Part shown: positions 11,771 through 23,760 of the stretch, piece by piece
Layout: each line of letters opens with the position of its first letter
Numbering within the stretch: position 1 is the stretch's first letter
Assembly (NCBI RefSeq): GCF_018143015.1
Contig: NC_054753.1
Span: forward strand, 28,351,462-28,415,461
From: Lytechinus variegatus
Taxonomy: Eukaryota > Echinodermata > Echinoidea > Temnopleuroida > Toxopneustidae
Reading direction: 5' to 3'
DNA: 64,000 nt
Translations under genes and position numbers: made by a program
Notes under the pieces: model-generated
What the model was told of the DNA's origin: nothing
Database searches by the model: none
The model's input: only the letters and a program-made list of their open reading frames with translations

Positions 11771-12480
11771 ACTTAAGAAAGGAAAAAAATACATATGAAA
11801 GGTATGTGATATCAATTAATTTTTATGTGTCTGAACAAAAACTTCAAGGTCTGTGTTTATAGATTTCCAGCCAAATTCTAATTTCATGCATGATTTAGTA
11901 AAACATATAATTCTAAATAATTTTAGAATGATCAAATATACAATTTTTTCATCTGTGGCAGGCATTTTGCATTTCTTCACAATTGCGCAATTAACGGTCA
12001 ATCTTGAGGGCCCCCACTCCCCTTCCGCCCATCTTTCCTGCCTCCAAAATACCCTGGCAGTCTTATTAGGGTTAGATTAAGTCTACATTAAGCAAACATA
12101 AAATTCTTACAATTGAATTCAGTGGCGTAATGAGCCAAATATTTTGAGAGGGCTAAATATGGCGAATGGAACAAAAGTTCTCCAAAGAGAGCGAAGGGAG
12201 TGTGCAAAATTTTAGAACTTTTTAATACAGAAATCAAAATTTGGAAAGATTTTGACGTAATAATATCCAGTAAATACTCTCTATTTCACCCTTTCTCGTT
12301 CGCTTTCTTTCTTTTTCTCCTTTTCTTTCTTGGTCGTTAAACATTGGGGGGGGGCAGACCGCAGGTCCCTATGCTAATGAGCAAAAAGTCCAGATACATC
12401 CAAATCATCTCGTGGCTGAATCCTTGCAAAATCTTGTGATTCATGAGATTTTCTTTCTCGAGTCTAAGAATTTACCTGTT
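11771..12480. other. AT-rich filler with an old GTGGCGTAATGAG repeat fragment
   Basis: No gene is supported. About 12120-12380 starts CAGTGGCGTAATGAGCC and ends in a G run and CCTATGCTAATGAGC, as seen in old interspersed repeats of marine animals. This assignment is tentative. Confidence 0.35.
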
Positions 12481-12484
12481 TTAA

Positions 12485-12844
12485 AGAGAAATTCCAGTAT
12501 TGGTAACGATCTCAAAATGACTTTTTACAGAATCTAATATAATGACCACCCAAGTGTCTGTTTGTATGAATAAAAAATATGTGCCAAAGGATTCTGGAAG
12601 AAATTGTGTAATTGCTGAGAAATAAGCAAAATAAGCTCATATTCCAGCAATAATAATACACTGTCCCACGTGTGCCTATCTGTGTTGGTGATCTTCAGTG
12701 TGAACATTTTTCAGCGTAGATTTCAAGATTTCACAAAGTTCAGTTTATGTAACTTTACCAAATCTAGATCCTCGATGATATACTGACAATTAAGCCAGAC
12801 TTTCTCATGAAATCAGTGTTTACTGCAACTACTGGCATTTCTTT
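12485..12844. mobile_element. TTAA-flanked TIR element, family E
   Basis: TTAA at 12481-12484 and 12845-12848 flank ends AGAGAAATTCCAGTA and, on the complement of the right, AAAGAAATGCCAGTA. It is 360 bp long and non-coding, and follows the same TTAA rule as families A to D. Confidence 0.65.
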
Positions 12845-13014
12845 TTAACCTCAAGTTAAATTAAATATTATTGCACTATCAGATAGAGTAAAAGTTACTC
12901 TTTCATATTGGTCATTTATTTTGTATACAATATTTTGTTAAATAAGTAAATTTCTGGCCTGAAAGTGTGCCTCAAAACTTAATTTTCTTCTTCCATTTTC
13001 TTTTGCACATTGTG

Positions 13015-13495
13015 CAAACTTTTTATTTTGAGCCTCAATGATATCCATATCACCATAAAGCTGAACTTCTTTTCTTTCTCACAATGCCACTCTTGATATG
13101 CGGCACCTTTTAATCGGGTCAAGATCACACTTTTCCCACTAAGGTACAATACGAGATTTCTGTAATTTTGTACTTGCATGAAATCCAGAGTTCTGATTGG
13201 CTGGATAAGGTTCACAGAACAACAGGCACAGGGTATTTGAGGAGATTACCACATGGGAAGTGTGACCTTCCTACGAACCCTGGCACTGGAACCGTTGGAA
13301 TTTGCCACTGGGTGGTCTATTTGACCAATCAGAATGCAGTATTCTTGTTTTCAAACTGCTTTATGTACTTGGCAAATGAAAAGTGTGATCTTGACCCGAT
13401 TAAACCAATTCTTATTTTGAAACCTATATCGTTTCAAAGCATACATATTCAGCTTTATCATGATATAAAAATCATTTGGGCTCAAACACAAATAA
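13015..13495. mobile_element. Fold-back element with about 115-bp arms
   Basis: The left arm contains TTTAATCGGGTCAAGATCAC (13108-13127) and the right arm its complement at 13385-13404. Further out, TTGAGCC and ATAAAGCTGAA on the left pair with TTCAGCTTTAT and GGGCTCAA on the right. The centre is about 240 bp and includes GGTTCACAGAACAACAGGC. The open frame at 13168-13542 crosses this palindrome and is not a gene. Confidence 0.65.
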
Positions 13496-14157
13496 AGTGT
13501 GAAAATAGCAACTTTTGTCTGGTGAAAATATTTATTTTATAGCATATTTTAGATCAAACTTTGAACCTATATTACAAAATCTTTGAATAAATCCAAACAT
13601 ATGACATGAAAGAATGATTCTTCTTCTTTACAATGGTACCAAATTCATGAAATTCGATGCACAGTTAGAGCAGCAATGACCGAATGAAAAGGTGTTATGG
13701 TCCGCGTCAAGCTCATTAAATATACAAAACATCTCAAGTCATGAATATCATTTGGATGAAAGAAGCCACTCTCTTGGGACCTGCAGTCTGACTGGGGGGC
13801 ATGGCCCCCATCTATACATCAGTGATGGATTTAATACTTTTTGCATGTACGATGACGATGCTCGCTCTCTCTCACCCATCCTCACTATGTGTATATGTGT
13901 GTGCAAGATGAATTATGAGGAATAATTGCATGAAGTGACGTTTTTCAACCAGAGATTGATCCTTATATATTATTTACTATTGCATTTTTGTTCATCATAT
14001 TGACCCATCTTGACCCCTTTACCCCCCCCCCTGACAAAAACCTAATAGTCAAATGAAGTTTCCTTTTCTTTTCTTTTGATATACATGTAATGTATTCATG
14101 TGAGAAAAAAAATTATAGTGCCAAACATTTTTTGAAAATTTTAATTTATTCCTTCAG
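13496..14157. other. No recognised feature
   Basis: AT-rich sequence with a C run near 14022. The short open frame at 13692-13925 has no supporting motif. Confidence 0.4.
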
Positions 14158-14274
14158 GTGAGGTTTTGTCCACAGTTCCAGAAGGACACAAAATAGTATC
14201 AGAAAGTCATGCCAGAATCAACAACTGAAGGGTTTGAAGAGCCAGATAAAGAGCCGAGAAATGTGATTTTAAAG
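14158..14274 (+). pseudogene. Possible decayed exon near the THAP gene
   Basis: The stretch sits between an acceptor-like CCTTCAG and a good donor AAAG/GTAAGT, but no single frame is open across it. One frame reads EVLSTVPEGHKIVSESHARI, then stops. Another is open only over the last 70 bases (PESTTEGFEEPDKEPRN). This suggests an exon broken by a frameshift. It does not join in phase to 10974-11308. Confidence 0.3.
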
Positions 14275-14921
14275 GTAAGTTAAACTTATAATTCTGATTC
14301 ATTTTGGCATAGAAAGTAAGTCATAATAACAATTTGAATTATTTTTGTCTTCTTGATTTGCTCTTTGTCAGGAATCCAAATTTTAGAATTAAACTCTTAG
14401 TTTGAGGTGTTGATGATTTTTTTTTCAGCTGCAAAAGTAACAAACCAATATCAATCATTGGTCGATAATGTGACTTGCTTTCTCTTGCCAAATTGGTACA
14501 TGTACATGTATATTCTGCATTTCTATAATGATTGACCCCACCACTAGCACATAAGATGCAACATGTCAAATAACTGTCAAACTCACTTCATCATGTATTT
14601 AATTATTAATATTTCATTAAAGGAGTAAAAGGACTCAGAAAGATTACCCGAAAAAGCTCACAGAATTTTTTTTACTGGTAGACCCTTTACATTCATTTGA
14701 TGAATTGAGTTCATGCAAAATCAACTGAATGTTATGAGTACAAAATCCTGTTAATACACCTTACTGTGAGGCTATTCTGGTAGGTCATCCCGGGAGTGCC
14801 TGAGGATCTTGTCCATTTGGATAAATCTTGCAAAGTACCAAGAGGTGCCTCCACCCCCCCCCCCCCACACTCTATTAAGGGTTAACAATGAAATTGAAAT
14901 TAGGAATAAGTTTAGTATCTT

Positions 14922-15423
14922 CCGGGGGGGGGGGGGGGCACTCAGTATATAATGCATAGTGGGTATGTGCCGCGGAGGGGACCCCATTTTCACACTCAAA
15001 TTTCCGTTCCAAGGCATAGCATTTTTGCCTTGTTGATAAAAAGAACAAAGAAAGCCGCTCCAAGGCATAGCATTTTCTTCTTATCGAGAAAAAAGAAGAG
15101 GGAAATCCGCTCCAAAGCTAGCATATTTTTCGTTACGCCGCTCCGATCGCATTGAACGAGTAATTTTGGTGAAAAGCGGCCGCAGAGCTCCCCGGCGGAG
15201 GCCGCGCTAGCTGCATCATGCACGCATGACCGTTCCGGGGATGCATACGCACTCACACGCTGGCGATCCGTTCCAAGGACCCCCGTTTTCACAAACATTT
15301 GTCGTTTTGAAGCCCGTTCGAGGACCCTCCTTTTTACAATAAGCCCGCTCCAAGGCCCCCGTTTTTTGTCTCGCCCGCGGCACACCCCCACCACATTTTT
15401 GGTCGAGTGCCCCCCCCCCCGGG
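14922..15423. mobile_element. GGGGGCACTC element with exact 8-bp target duplication
   Basis: The element starts CCGGGGG...GGCACTC and ends GAGTGCCCCC...CCGGG. It is flanked by identical AGTATCTT copies at 14914-14921 and 15424-15431. The interior is GC-rich for this window and repeats CGCTCCAAGG or CGTTCCAAGG several times in one orientation. An 8-bp duplication fits hAT- or P-type integration. The minus-strand open frame across it (14996-15394) follows the repeat structure and is not a gene. Confidence 0.85.
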
Positions 15424-15465
15424 AGTATCTTGCTCATATGCATTATAAATTAATTACTATTTCAG

Positions 15466-15757
15466 GTACTTCAATCACATGCACAGTAGGAGCAAAAACA
15501 GCAGCAAACACACAGGAGATGTAACACTACATTGACCAACAGCAACAACTACAGCAGCATCAACAATTTCTGCAGGAGATGCAAAAACCACACTGGCAAC
15601 CTCAACAACATCAAGGTGTCCAACAAGCACTCCGGGAACGTTAACAGCAACCACAGCTTCAGCTGGAGTTTCAACAAACACATCAGAAAAAAACCAACAG
15701 CAGCAAAAAAAACACTTATGAATAATGAAATGAATCTAATGAAACTCAAAAGCCAAT
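15466..15757 (+). pseudogene. Decayed Q-rich coding sequence
   Basis: After a TATTTCAG acceptor, the + strand reads VLQSHAQ then stops. It is Q-rich again in the same frame (EQKQQQTHRR) and then in another frame (QQQLQQHQQFLQEMQ and QPQLQLEFQQTHQ). The change of frame and in-frame stops show an old glutamine-rich exon that has decayed. Such Q-rich helices are common at the C-terminus of Myb/SANT- or THAP-type transposon proteins, but the link to the THAP exons is only positional. Confidence 0.4.
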
Positions 15758-16029
15758 GACGCAACATCTTTGACAAACTGAGACAATTATTCATTCTTTT
15801 ACAGGATAAAGAAATACTTTTTTAAAGTGTAAATTTGCAGGAACACAATGGATGTTCCTATGTATCTATTTAATGAAATAAATTTGACTTTAATAAATTC
15901 AGTAAATTCAATTCAATAAATTTAGTGATTCAATAAATATCTACTTTTATTTGTCAATGAGTGAAAATACCTGTATTTTCTATTTAGAATGACAAAAAGC
16001 AATTTATCAATTCAATATCATCAAAAACT

Positions 16030-16300
16030 TTAGCAATATGGTTGTTAGGCCCTCCAAATTGTTGATATTTTGATGAAAAAGCCGTTTCTGCTGCAATATT
16101 TGACGCAACTCAAATAGATCAAATATTGTCGCAGAAATTGTCATTTGCCCCTGAAAGTATCTGCGGCAAATATTTGACGCAGCTCAAATAGCTGCATCAA
16201 ATATTGCCGCAGAAATTGTCATTTGCCGCTGTTTTGAGATTTGCCGCAGAAAATGGGAGTTGCCGCTGCGGCAAATGTTTTATGAAACGGCCCCAGGTCA
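16030..16300. repeat. Short palindromic repeat cluster, ATTTGACGCA and TTGCCGC
   Basis: Three related modules contain AATATTTGACGCA, CTCAAATAG and GCAGAAATTGTCATTTGCC. Pieces such as GCAGCTCAAATAGCTGC are self-complementary. The open frame at 16204-16437 derives from it and has no family match that I know. Confidence 0.45.
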
Positions 16301-16327
16301 ATCAAAATATTTTCGAATTCGTGCTGG

Positions 16328-17035
16328 TGAGCAACACGTTCACTCCCAGCGATAGGGACTTGTTTAAAAATGGCATAGGAAATATGCATTTTCTAAGTAT
16401 GGTAAACTCAGTAGAATTTAGGTGTTGCAAGAATTAAATTGTGAATGAACTGTATTGGTAGGTAAGACATGCGTAGAGGATTATTTGTCTTTATCCATTT
16501 CTATTTTCCACATTTTTCTTTTGTTTGACTTTATTTTCTAGGGGGAAGCCCCACTCCCCCATTCCTGTGGATGCCAATTGGTTGGGGGCTTGGAATAGTG
16601 CAAGTTAAAAGGGTGAACCTGAACTTTATAGATATCAAGAGAGAAAGAATTGGAAAGTTAAAATGAATAAAAAGAAAGATGGAGAGAGTGAGAAAGATGT
16701 GGACTTTCAAGGGGCATTAAAAAATCTCATATTAAAACATCATTTTTGTTTTTGTAATTATTCTATTTACCCAGGGTCAGTCAAAATATTAGCATCCACA
16801 GGAGGGTGGGATCCTTCCCGCCTTAAAACTGAAATCTAAAGAAAAGTGTAGAAATGGATAAAAGACAAAGATCCTCTGCGCATGATTTACCAGCAAATGC
16901 AGCTCATTCAGAATTTAACTCTTAGAGCACCTAAATTGTACTATAGGCCTACAATATGTGTTTACCATGCTTAGGAAACACATATTTCCTAAGCTATTTT
17001 AAAACGAGTCCTACTGCTCGGAAGTGAACAAGTTG
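16328..17035. mobile_element. Fold-back element with about 250-bp arms
   Basis: The arm at about 16328-16590 and the arm at about 16775-17035 are inverted copies. Matching phrases include TAGGAAATATGCATTTTC with GGAAACACATATTTCCTA, CATGCGTAGAGGAT with ATCCTCTGCGCATG, and ATTCCTGTGGATGC with GCATCCACAGGAG. The spacer is about 190 bp of A/G-rich sequence. There is no transposase, so it is a long-arm non-autonomous element. The arms are diverged, so it is old. Confidence 0.7.
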
Positions 17036-17063
17036 CTTCCTTACTCATATTCAAGAACGTTTT

Positions 17064-17372
17064 GACTAACCTCCTTTTTTAATTGGTTGCTTTGCTCCCT
17101 CACATACCCAACAATTTGTTGTCCTCTACATTTCTTCTGCTTGGTCACTTCGCTCCCTCTTACATATTCCTCAAATCTCTTGGCCCCTGCATTTTCCTTC
17201 TGTCATTTTGCTCTCTCGCATATATCCCCCCACAAAATTCTGCTCTGTCGCATTCGCTCCCTCGCACATATCCCAAAATTGTTTTGCCCCACCCTGCATT
17301 TTTCTGCTGACAGCCATGTCCTGCCCAACCTCTCTCTCCAATACCTTGAAATGATGGGGGGGGGGGGGGGGT
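17064..17372. repeat. Pyrimidine-rich degenerate repeat ending in a G run
   Basis: Five or so loose repeats of TTTGCTCCCTCRCATAT and TTCTGCT occur one after another, ending with ATGATGG and a long G run. The two overlapping open frames result from low complexity and are not genes. Confidence 0.45.
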
Positions 17373-18046
17373 AACTTTAGATATGAGAGTGACCGAACAA
17401 TTGTAAATCAGTGAAATATTTGACTTTTCTTTTGATTAGTTAATATTTTCTGTGAGAGTGATTATTGCAAAGGATTATACCCCTTTCTGTACACAAAACA
17501 TACCAGTATTTTGAGAAATAACAACAGAAAAAAGACCACATTCTTCCTGACTGTTCAAATCCTTAAAAAAAAATAAAATATGGTTATTTTTACTTTCTCA
17601 GGCATTCATCACAGGCTCCCCAATTCCTGTCTCTATTTCTCTATCACCCCATTCTTAATTCATCTTTTTGTCTCTATCCAACAGCTCATTTATAACTGTG
17701 GCCTTGTTCTATCCTACATGTATTCTATTCTTCTGTCAGCTTGCCGTCATTCCTACTTTTCACAAACTTTTTTCTCTTCTGACATTCAAATCAGAATGAA
17801 TATACTGTAAGACATCTTCAAATTCAATGAATTCATTTTTGTTACATGCCCAGTGATAAACGTTTTCATTGAGCTATTTTAAATAATCAGAATCCACACA
17901 GCGTAAATTTTTGTTGTAAAGTTGTGCAAATCAATGTTTGTCCAAACTTAAAAGCAAGTAATGTATAAGGTAGGACTTCTGTGTGGTTTTCAGCCTCTTC
18001 TCCAAGTTTTAATACAGTCCATTATTGTTGTTGACTTCCACTTTAC

Positions 18047-18187
18047 CCCTCTTGGACTTTCTGGTATTCAGTAGGAGTGGTCTTCGAGAAATTAAGGTGC
18101 TGAAGACTTTGGCACTGGTGTCTTTGCAGTATCTGGGAGGTTGTTTGCTGAATCGAAAAGTCTTTTGGGAAATACCTTGGTTTGGGT
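18047..18187 (-). pseudogene. Inverted, frame-shifted copy of the second THAP-gene exon
   Basis: On the minus strand the sequence follows TCTCCTACAG and matches 10514-10654, including CCTCCCAGATACTGCAAAGA. Small indels put it in a different frame, so it reads a Q-rich peptide (IQQTTSQILQRHQ) instead of the KPGKPSKES linker. It is treated as a pseudogene. Confidence 0.6.
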
Positions 18188-19350
18188 GAATTCTGTAGGA
18201 GACGAATTAATAAAAAAATAAGAAAAAAAGAATATTGAACAAAAACAGATACAAGAATGAAAAGATAACTATTCAAAGATAATTTTTCAATCAAATATTC
18301 GATTATCCATGAAGAACAATATTCGTTTAGAAATCAAACCTTTTGCAGTGACTTGCAACAAGATAATTTTTTTAAAAATATACATGATGATATATAAACC
18401 CTATCTAGCCCCGGGGGGGGGGGGGGCTTAATAAGCTCCCCTCCCATCCACATTTTTCATGATAAGTCCACAATGAGAAATGAGGTACCATGATTACTTT
18501 TTGGTCAATTCTGCAGAGCTTTTGAGACACCCGGATATTCAGTTACGCAACATTTTATGAGTTTATGTCGGACCAAAAATTGCTCAAAAATATTTTGTAT
18601 ACACATTTAATCCAATGGAAATTCTATTTTCAGTCATAATTGACAAATTTATCATTATTCTTGCACTTATTGGTTGAAAATAATCAAATCTTTGCTTTTT
18701 ATAATCAGAATAGTGCCATGAACAGATCCCATTAAAAAAACTATAAAATACATAAGGCCCCAAAACAAAGAAATACATATGGAATTATAGAAACAATAAA
18801 ATACATAAGATTAGAAATGTCATTTACCATTTATTTTTGAGCAACTTTGTTAGAAATCATAGAATTTCGGGAATTCTTTAGAGATTAACCTTTAAAACAA
18901 AGAATTCTCTATTACGCATAAATTAGCATTACTAATTTATTAACAATAAATAATTTATTAACAATAAATTTTAATGAATTCTGTAACCTTTAGTTCCATG
19001 CTTGCAGATTACATTGATGTTGATGTGTGCATTGGTTTTCGTTTTGATCAGAGGCAAGATCTGAAGAGGGGGACCAAAAAAGCCCACCTCCCCCTCCCTG
19101 GGCTATGCAATCTCAAAGTAGCCCAGGATTATGAGTTAAACCAAATTTAAAAAAAATATATTTATTTAGTAGTTTACTGTAAATACACAGTATAGGCCCG
19201 GTCCATGGTTATCCTCCTGATTAGGATAATTTTCATCTCTATTTTGCTACTGAAAATTGAATAATTAAAGCAATGTTCTATCAAAACAAAGGTAGATAAA
19301 ACAGAATATATATTTCTTTAGAACGCATGTATGATATAGATCCACTGTAC

Positions 19351-19563
19351 CTTCTGAAGACGAGGCGGGAAATCAAATATGGTTGGGACAGCATCCTGTT
19401 TAAGACGTATCGTCTGCCAGGTCAAAGCAAGCATCTTCAAAATGATCAGAACAGAGTACAGAGCTCTTGGAGGAATTCAATGAAGCTCGCTTCATATTGA
19501 CCATCCTTACTGTGTTACAGTTCCGGTCTTGGTACCGGTTCAGTCCAATGGCTGAATGGGAAT
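19351..19563 (-). pseudogene. Inverted, frame-shifted THAP exon
   Basis: On the minus strand this reads a THAP fragment with [14 protein letters not shown], but a small deletion after CFD shifts the frame and gives an early stop. The AVPTIF box (GCTGTCCCAACCATATTT on the minus strand) survives in another frame. Splice sites (CTGCAG and AAG/GTACAG) are kept. It also has 7 bases (CCAAGAC) that the left-arm copy lacks, so each copy has changed independently. Confidence 0.7.
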
Positions 19564-20175
19564 CTGCAGCAAATGTAAACACATGTCATAGAATCAATTA
19601 CACATAATTAAGAAAGTTTGACGTGTCCAAAGGAAACAGATGCCCCGCAGAATTGTAGTACAAAATGTTTTTTTATTGTTTTATGATGCAATTTTCTGTA
19701 AATCAATTAAACTATACACTAAATAAAATAAGATTTCAGTTCTTGATGTTTTAATAAGAGATTACCACAATTTTGTTTATGAATTTTGAACAGAAAAGTT
19801 GATATTTCCCCCCAAATTACTAAATCATGGAAATTGAATGCCTACAAAAAAAAACACTTTATAAGTAATATGACATTTCTTTCCTAATACATGATTATAT
19901 ACGTGTTGTCCCTAGGTGTCCTGAGTCTTGTCAATCGAGGGGGGGGGGGCGAGGAGAATTTGCACAATGGAAAAATTGATATACATTGGGTTTCAAAGCT
20001 TAATTTCATTTCGGGTAAATCAATATGCTTTATTTCATTTGAATCAATTATACCAATTTTAGGGCATAAAATACAAATTCAATTCAAACCTATAAATATA
20101 GCCCTTGAACTACTTATTTTTTTAATTCAGGAATTCTGATCAAATGTATATTAAAAACAATCAGTAGGCCTATAT

Positions 20176-20790
20176 AATGTTTTTAACCCTTATGAGACTG
20201 GGGCTGATTTACCCCTTGTCATATTTTGCAATAAATCCACTGCACAATTTTTTTTACCGCATCACTCACAGACTTACAGCATCACTTCACTTTTTCGAGT
20301 CTCGCGCAACTTTTGAGACCAAAATTGCGACCCCCTGGTATGTGCTTTCGAAATTACACAACATTTTGGAAGTGCATGCAGACCAAAAGTTGCTGGAAAA
20401 ATGTGAATTTGCGTACAAATCTATGGAAATAGTGTTTTTTAGCCATAATTCATAAATGTGCCATTATATTTCTTTTACTGATTAAAATCAATTAATTTCA
20501 ACTTTTTTACGGTCAAATATGGTCCCCGACTATTCCATTGAAACAACAATAAACACATAAGAAAATAAGTGTGATGTTGAAATATATTGAGTCTGTGAAC
20601 CAAAAGTGATCATTTCAGGGGCATTATTTAGTTAATTAGAGCAAACTTTTGATTTTACGCGTAAATTAGCAATGAGATTAGGCAAAATTTGATTATAGTT
20701 TTTTAGAATATACCATGGGTAATGCGTTTGCCAATCATCGCTGTGATCCCATGATTGACTGCCCAGATCATAAAGCCCCCCCCCCCCAGT
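20176..20790. repeat. Interspersed repeat, ACCCT-headed family, long copy
   Basis: It begins AACCCTTATGAGACTGGGG, ends with a C run followed by AGTCTTCTTAGG, and carries the same ordered phrases as 11400-11770 and 36200-36560 (for example ACTGATTAAAATCAATTAAT). It runs up to the gap. It is non-coding. Confidence 0.5.
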
Positions 20791-20827
20791 CTTCTTAGGA
20801 AATGAAATAGCCCAGTCTATGTAGGTT

Positions 20828-21327
20828 NNNNNNNNNNNNNNNNNNNNNNNNNNNNNNNNNNNNNNNNNNNNNNNNNNNNNNNNNNNNNNNNNNNNNNNNN
20901 NNNNNNNNNNNNNNNNNNNNNNNNNNNNNNNNNNNNNNNNNNNNNNNNNNNNNNNNNNNNNNNNNNNNNNNNNNNNNNNNNNNNNNNNNNNNNNNNNNNN
21001 NNNNNNNNNNNNNNNNNNNNNNNNNNNNNNNNNNNNNNNNNNNNNNNNNNNNNNNNNNNNNNNNNNNNNNNNNNNNNNNNNNNNNNNNNNNNNNNNNNNN
21101 NNNNNNNNNNNNNNNNNNNNNNNNNNNNNNNNNNNNNNNNNNNNNNNNNNNNNNNNNNNNNNNNNNNNNNNNNNNNNNNNNNNNNNNNNNNNNNNNNNNN
21201 NNNNNNNNNNNNNNNNNNNNNNNNNNNNNNNNNNNNNNNNNNNNNNNNNNNNNNNNNNNNNNNNNNNNNNNNNNNNNNNNNNNNNNNNNNNNNNNNNNNN
21301 NNNNNNNNNNNNNNNNNNNNNNNNNNN
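20828..21327. other. Assembly gap of 500 N
   Basis: Exactly 500 unknown bases, probably a placeholder. Any open frame across it is meaningless. A missing first exon of the LPCAT3 gene could lie here. Confidence 0.99.
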
Positions 21328-22549
21328 AGTCGCGCATATTAATCCAAATTTTTGGTCATTGTCTTAATGTAAAGTCAATGGAGTACAGAACCATTGTGAC
21401 CATTTTGAACCCAAGTCTTCGACAGGCTCTAACTTCTTTGTTTTTGAGCCCTATGAAGTAATTTAGGTATCAATGGAAAGATGAAAGAAGCGCAATTTGA
21501 TGTGTAATCATTTCATCTTGTAATTTTTTTTCTTCTTATATGTGTAAAATAATTTCTTGTAATTAGTTATTCAAAATCACAATTACTCGCCTCTTTTTTT
21601 TGCTAAATGAAGGTGATCATGATAGGTAATATATATAATTTAGTTGGCATCAAAACAGCATCATGTAGATAATTTCCTAAATGAATTTGTTTTAAGTATT
21701 GTTTTTATAATTTCTCATGTATTTCTTTGTTTTTCTGATATAAATTACAAGCTCTTTTTCAACTTTAGTATTGTCTTTTTTAAGTCTTAAGTCTTTTTTT
21801 ATGTATAAAAATTATTCCTTTTGTACTTTGTATGACCAAATAAAAATACAAGTGTGCTTTTTTCTGATGTAATTGATTGTTTTACCAATTCCTTTGTATT
21901 CTATTGTTTCAACAATTTGTTATACATGTGTAATATGTAGCTTTTGATTTTAGAGACAATGGACATTTGATTACATTTTTTTTAGGAGGGATGAGCTGCA
22001 TGAGCAGCTAAGTCAGTGTAAAATATGTATGTAGCAAGATGGATAAAAATTAAGCTTTAGTATATTCTATCATTTCCAATGTATTTCTTAGATTTGTATA
22101 CATACATTGTATTACAAAGGCCCTGTTTGAGCTCTCTTTTTTAAGAAAAATAAATAAATTCAAATTATTAGTTGAAGCCAAAAGAAAAGGAAAAGAGTGG
22201 TCTATTTCTTTCAAAGCAAAGCAAAAAAACAACCAGGAAAAAAAAGATAACAAAGCTCTAAACAACAACCAAACAGACATCTAAGCTCCAAACAAACACT
22301 AAACACAAGAGAAACAAAAGTGACACAAAAAACTTGTACCGATCCCGTCCCCATTTTCCAGTTTAAAACACAACCTCCAACTGCACCCCTTATGAAAAAA
22401 AAAAAAGAAGTAAAATTAACAATAATAAAAAAAAACAATAAATACAGGACTTAGACCCATTTGGAATTGAAATATTCTTTCCTCTGAGTTTTCATGTATT
22501 TTCTTACAAGAGTGAAAAAAATATTACAACAAAAAAATAAACAACTTAA
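21328..22549. other. AT-rich sequence without a recognised gene
   Basis: Long T- and A-rich tracts make many short frames by chance. AAATAAAAATAC near 21838 could be a polyadenylation signal of an unseen + strand transcript, but nothing upstream supports one. Confidence 0.4.
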
Positions 22550-22960
22550 AGTTCGTGCATTTTAATAAAAAAAATCAACATTTAAGATATTCTCCCTTCA
22601 AAAGCAAATCCAGTCTCCAAATAATGAAACATGACCCAAAAAATTGAAAAAATAAACAATACAAAAATTTAAAAAAGAAACTAAAAAAATATTTAAAAAA
22701 AAACAAATATGAAAAAAATAAACATAATTTTGCATTTTAATTAAAAAGTCAACATTTATAATATTCCCCTTTCAAGAGCAAATCCAGTCTCAAAATAATG
22801 AAATATGATTGAAAAGTTTAAAATATATTTTTTCTTCAAAAGAAAAAGAAGAAACACTATAGATTTTGCATTTTAATTTAAAAAGTCAACATTGATATTC
22901 CACTTCCAAAAGAATCCAGTTTCCAAATGATGAAACATGATTGAACAATCAACCATCTTG
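22550..22960. repeat. Three diverged tandem repeats of about 150 bp
   Basis: TGCATTTTAAT, then AAAGTCAACAT, then CCAGT(C/T)TC and ATGAAACATGA recur in the same order three times, separated by A-rich tracts of varying length. No coding frame is present. Confidence 0.5.
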
Positions 22961-23044
22961 ACTTTGTAACCTTGGGAGGAAAGAATGTTTTTGTGACAAA
23001 ATGTATGTATTAAAATCAATATCAAAATAATAATCTACGGTATA

Positions 23045-23236
23045 ATGACAGAAATTTCTGAAAAAGCCACAAAAAAGAGTAAAACAATTCAAGATCTAGT
23101 TCAATCCAGCATGAACGACTCACTATCGACTGCTCCCATCACCCACCCAACTGCATCGGGCAGCTCGACTGCCGAGAGACCGGCTGTGCCAATAAACCCC
23201 ACTTCAGCAAGCAGCAAGATCAGCGCCCTAGCATAG
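23045..23236 (+). other. Unrecognised 63-codon open frame, coding-like composition
   Basis: The frame starts MTEISEKATKKSKTIQDLV and continues Ser-, Thr-, Ala- and Pro-rich to a TAG. Its third-position GC is clearly higher than the surrounding AT-rich DNA, which suggests past or present coding. It could be the start of a transposon ORF1 or gag-like protein, or an exon of an unknown gene. No motif decides this. Confidence 0.25.
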
Positions 23237-23439
23237 CTGGCAGCCACATACTAGCCCAGCGCAGCACCGTGAAAAACTTGCCAGGATGCCTATAATGCGC
23301 GCCCGGTCATGCAGCCAATTTTTGCTTGGCACATACAGCAAGTTTCGGAGCTAAAAAAACATTGTTTTGGTAATCAAATCACTTATATTTCATATGCAGG
23401 TAATTAAATAAATATTCTACGTAGATATATAACATTCAA

Positions 23440-23760
23440 AACTATACATACCTTCCTTTTTTGAAATTTAAAGCATCGAATCCGTCTCCAATCTTTGATG
23501 GTGGTATCTCAGTCCTTGTTCATCGTACGGAAAAAAAAAGCGATATCAAGTGGGATTCCCGATCTCTTGATAGATACCCCATTCATGATGTAAGGTCTAA
23601 AAATAGCACCGTTACAGCGAGTTTAGCAGAGACATGCACTGTGCACTCAAACAAGAGGCGGAACAATAGCGCGGTGCAAGGAAAGAACCTGCGGAAGCGC
23701 GGATTGTCACGTACCTACCTAGTGCCATATGCTCGAGCTCCGCTTGCCATTTAAACATCA
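23440..23760. other. GC-richer unique stretch, possible minus-strand exon or promoter
   Basis: It stands out by CpG content (GCGGAAGCGCGG, AATAGCGCGGTGC). The + frame at 23461-23754 is open for 97 codons, but shows no motif. It could be a promoter region or decayed coding DNA. Confidence 0.2.

Larger units (their letters stand above)
18036..19618 (-). repeat. Inverted duplication, right arm (THAP locus)
   Basis: Read on the minus strand, this repeats 7486-10665: the THAP exon, its intron and the second exon, in the same order. It lacks the insertions seen in the left arm and keeps a single TTAA (GCTTATTAAGCC near 18425-18436) where the left arm has the element at 9694-10270. About 7.4 kb separates the arms. 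Confidence 0.8.

Noticed and set aside
13168..13542. 124-codon + strand gene
   Set aside because: It spans the centre and right arm of a fold-back element and has no family motif.
14996..15394. 132-codon minus-strand gene
   Set aside because: It lies within the GGGGGCACTC element and repeats its internal words. There is no motif or splice support.
20795..21337. 180-codon open frame
   Set aside because: It spans the run of N.
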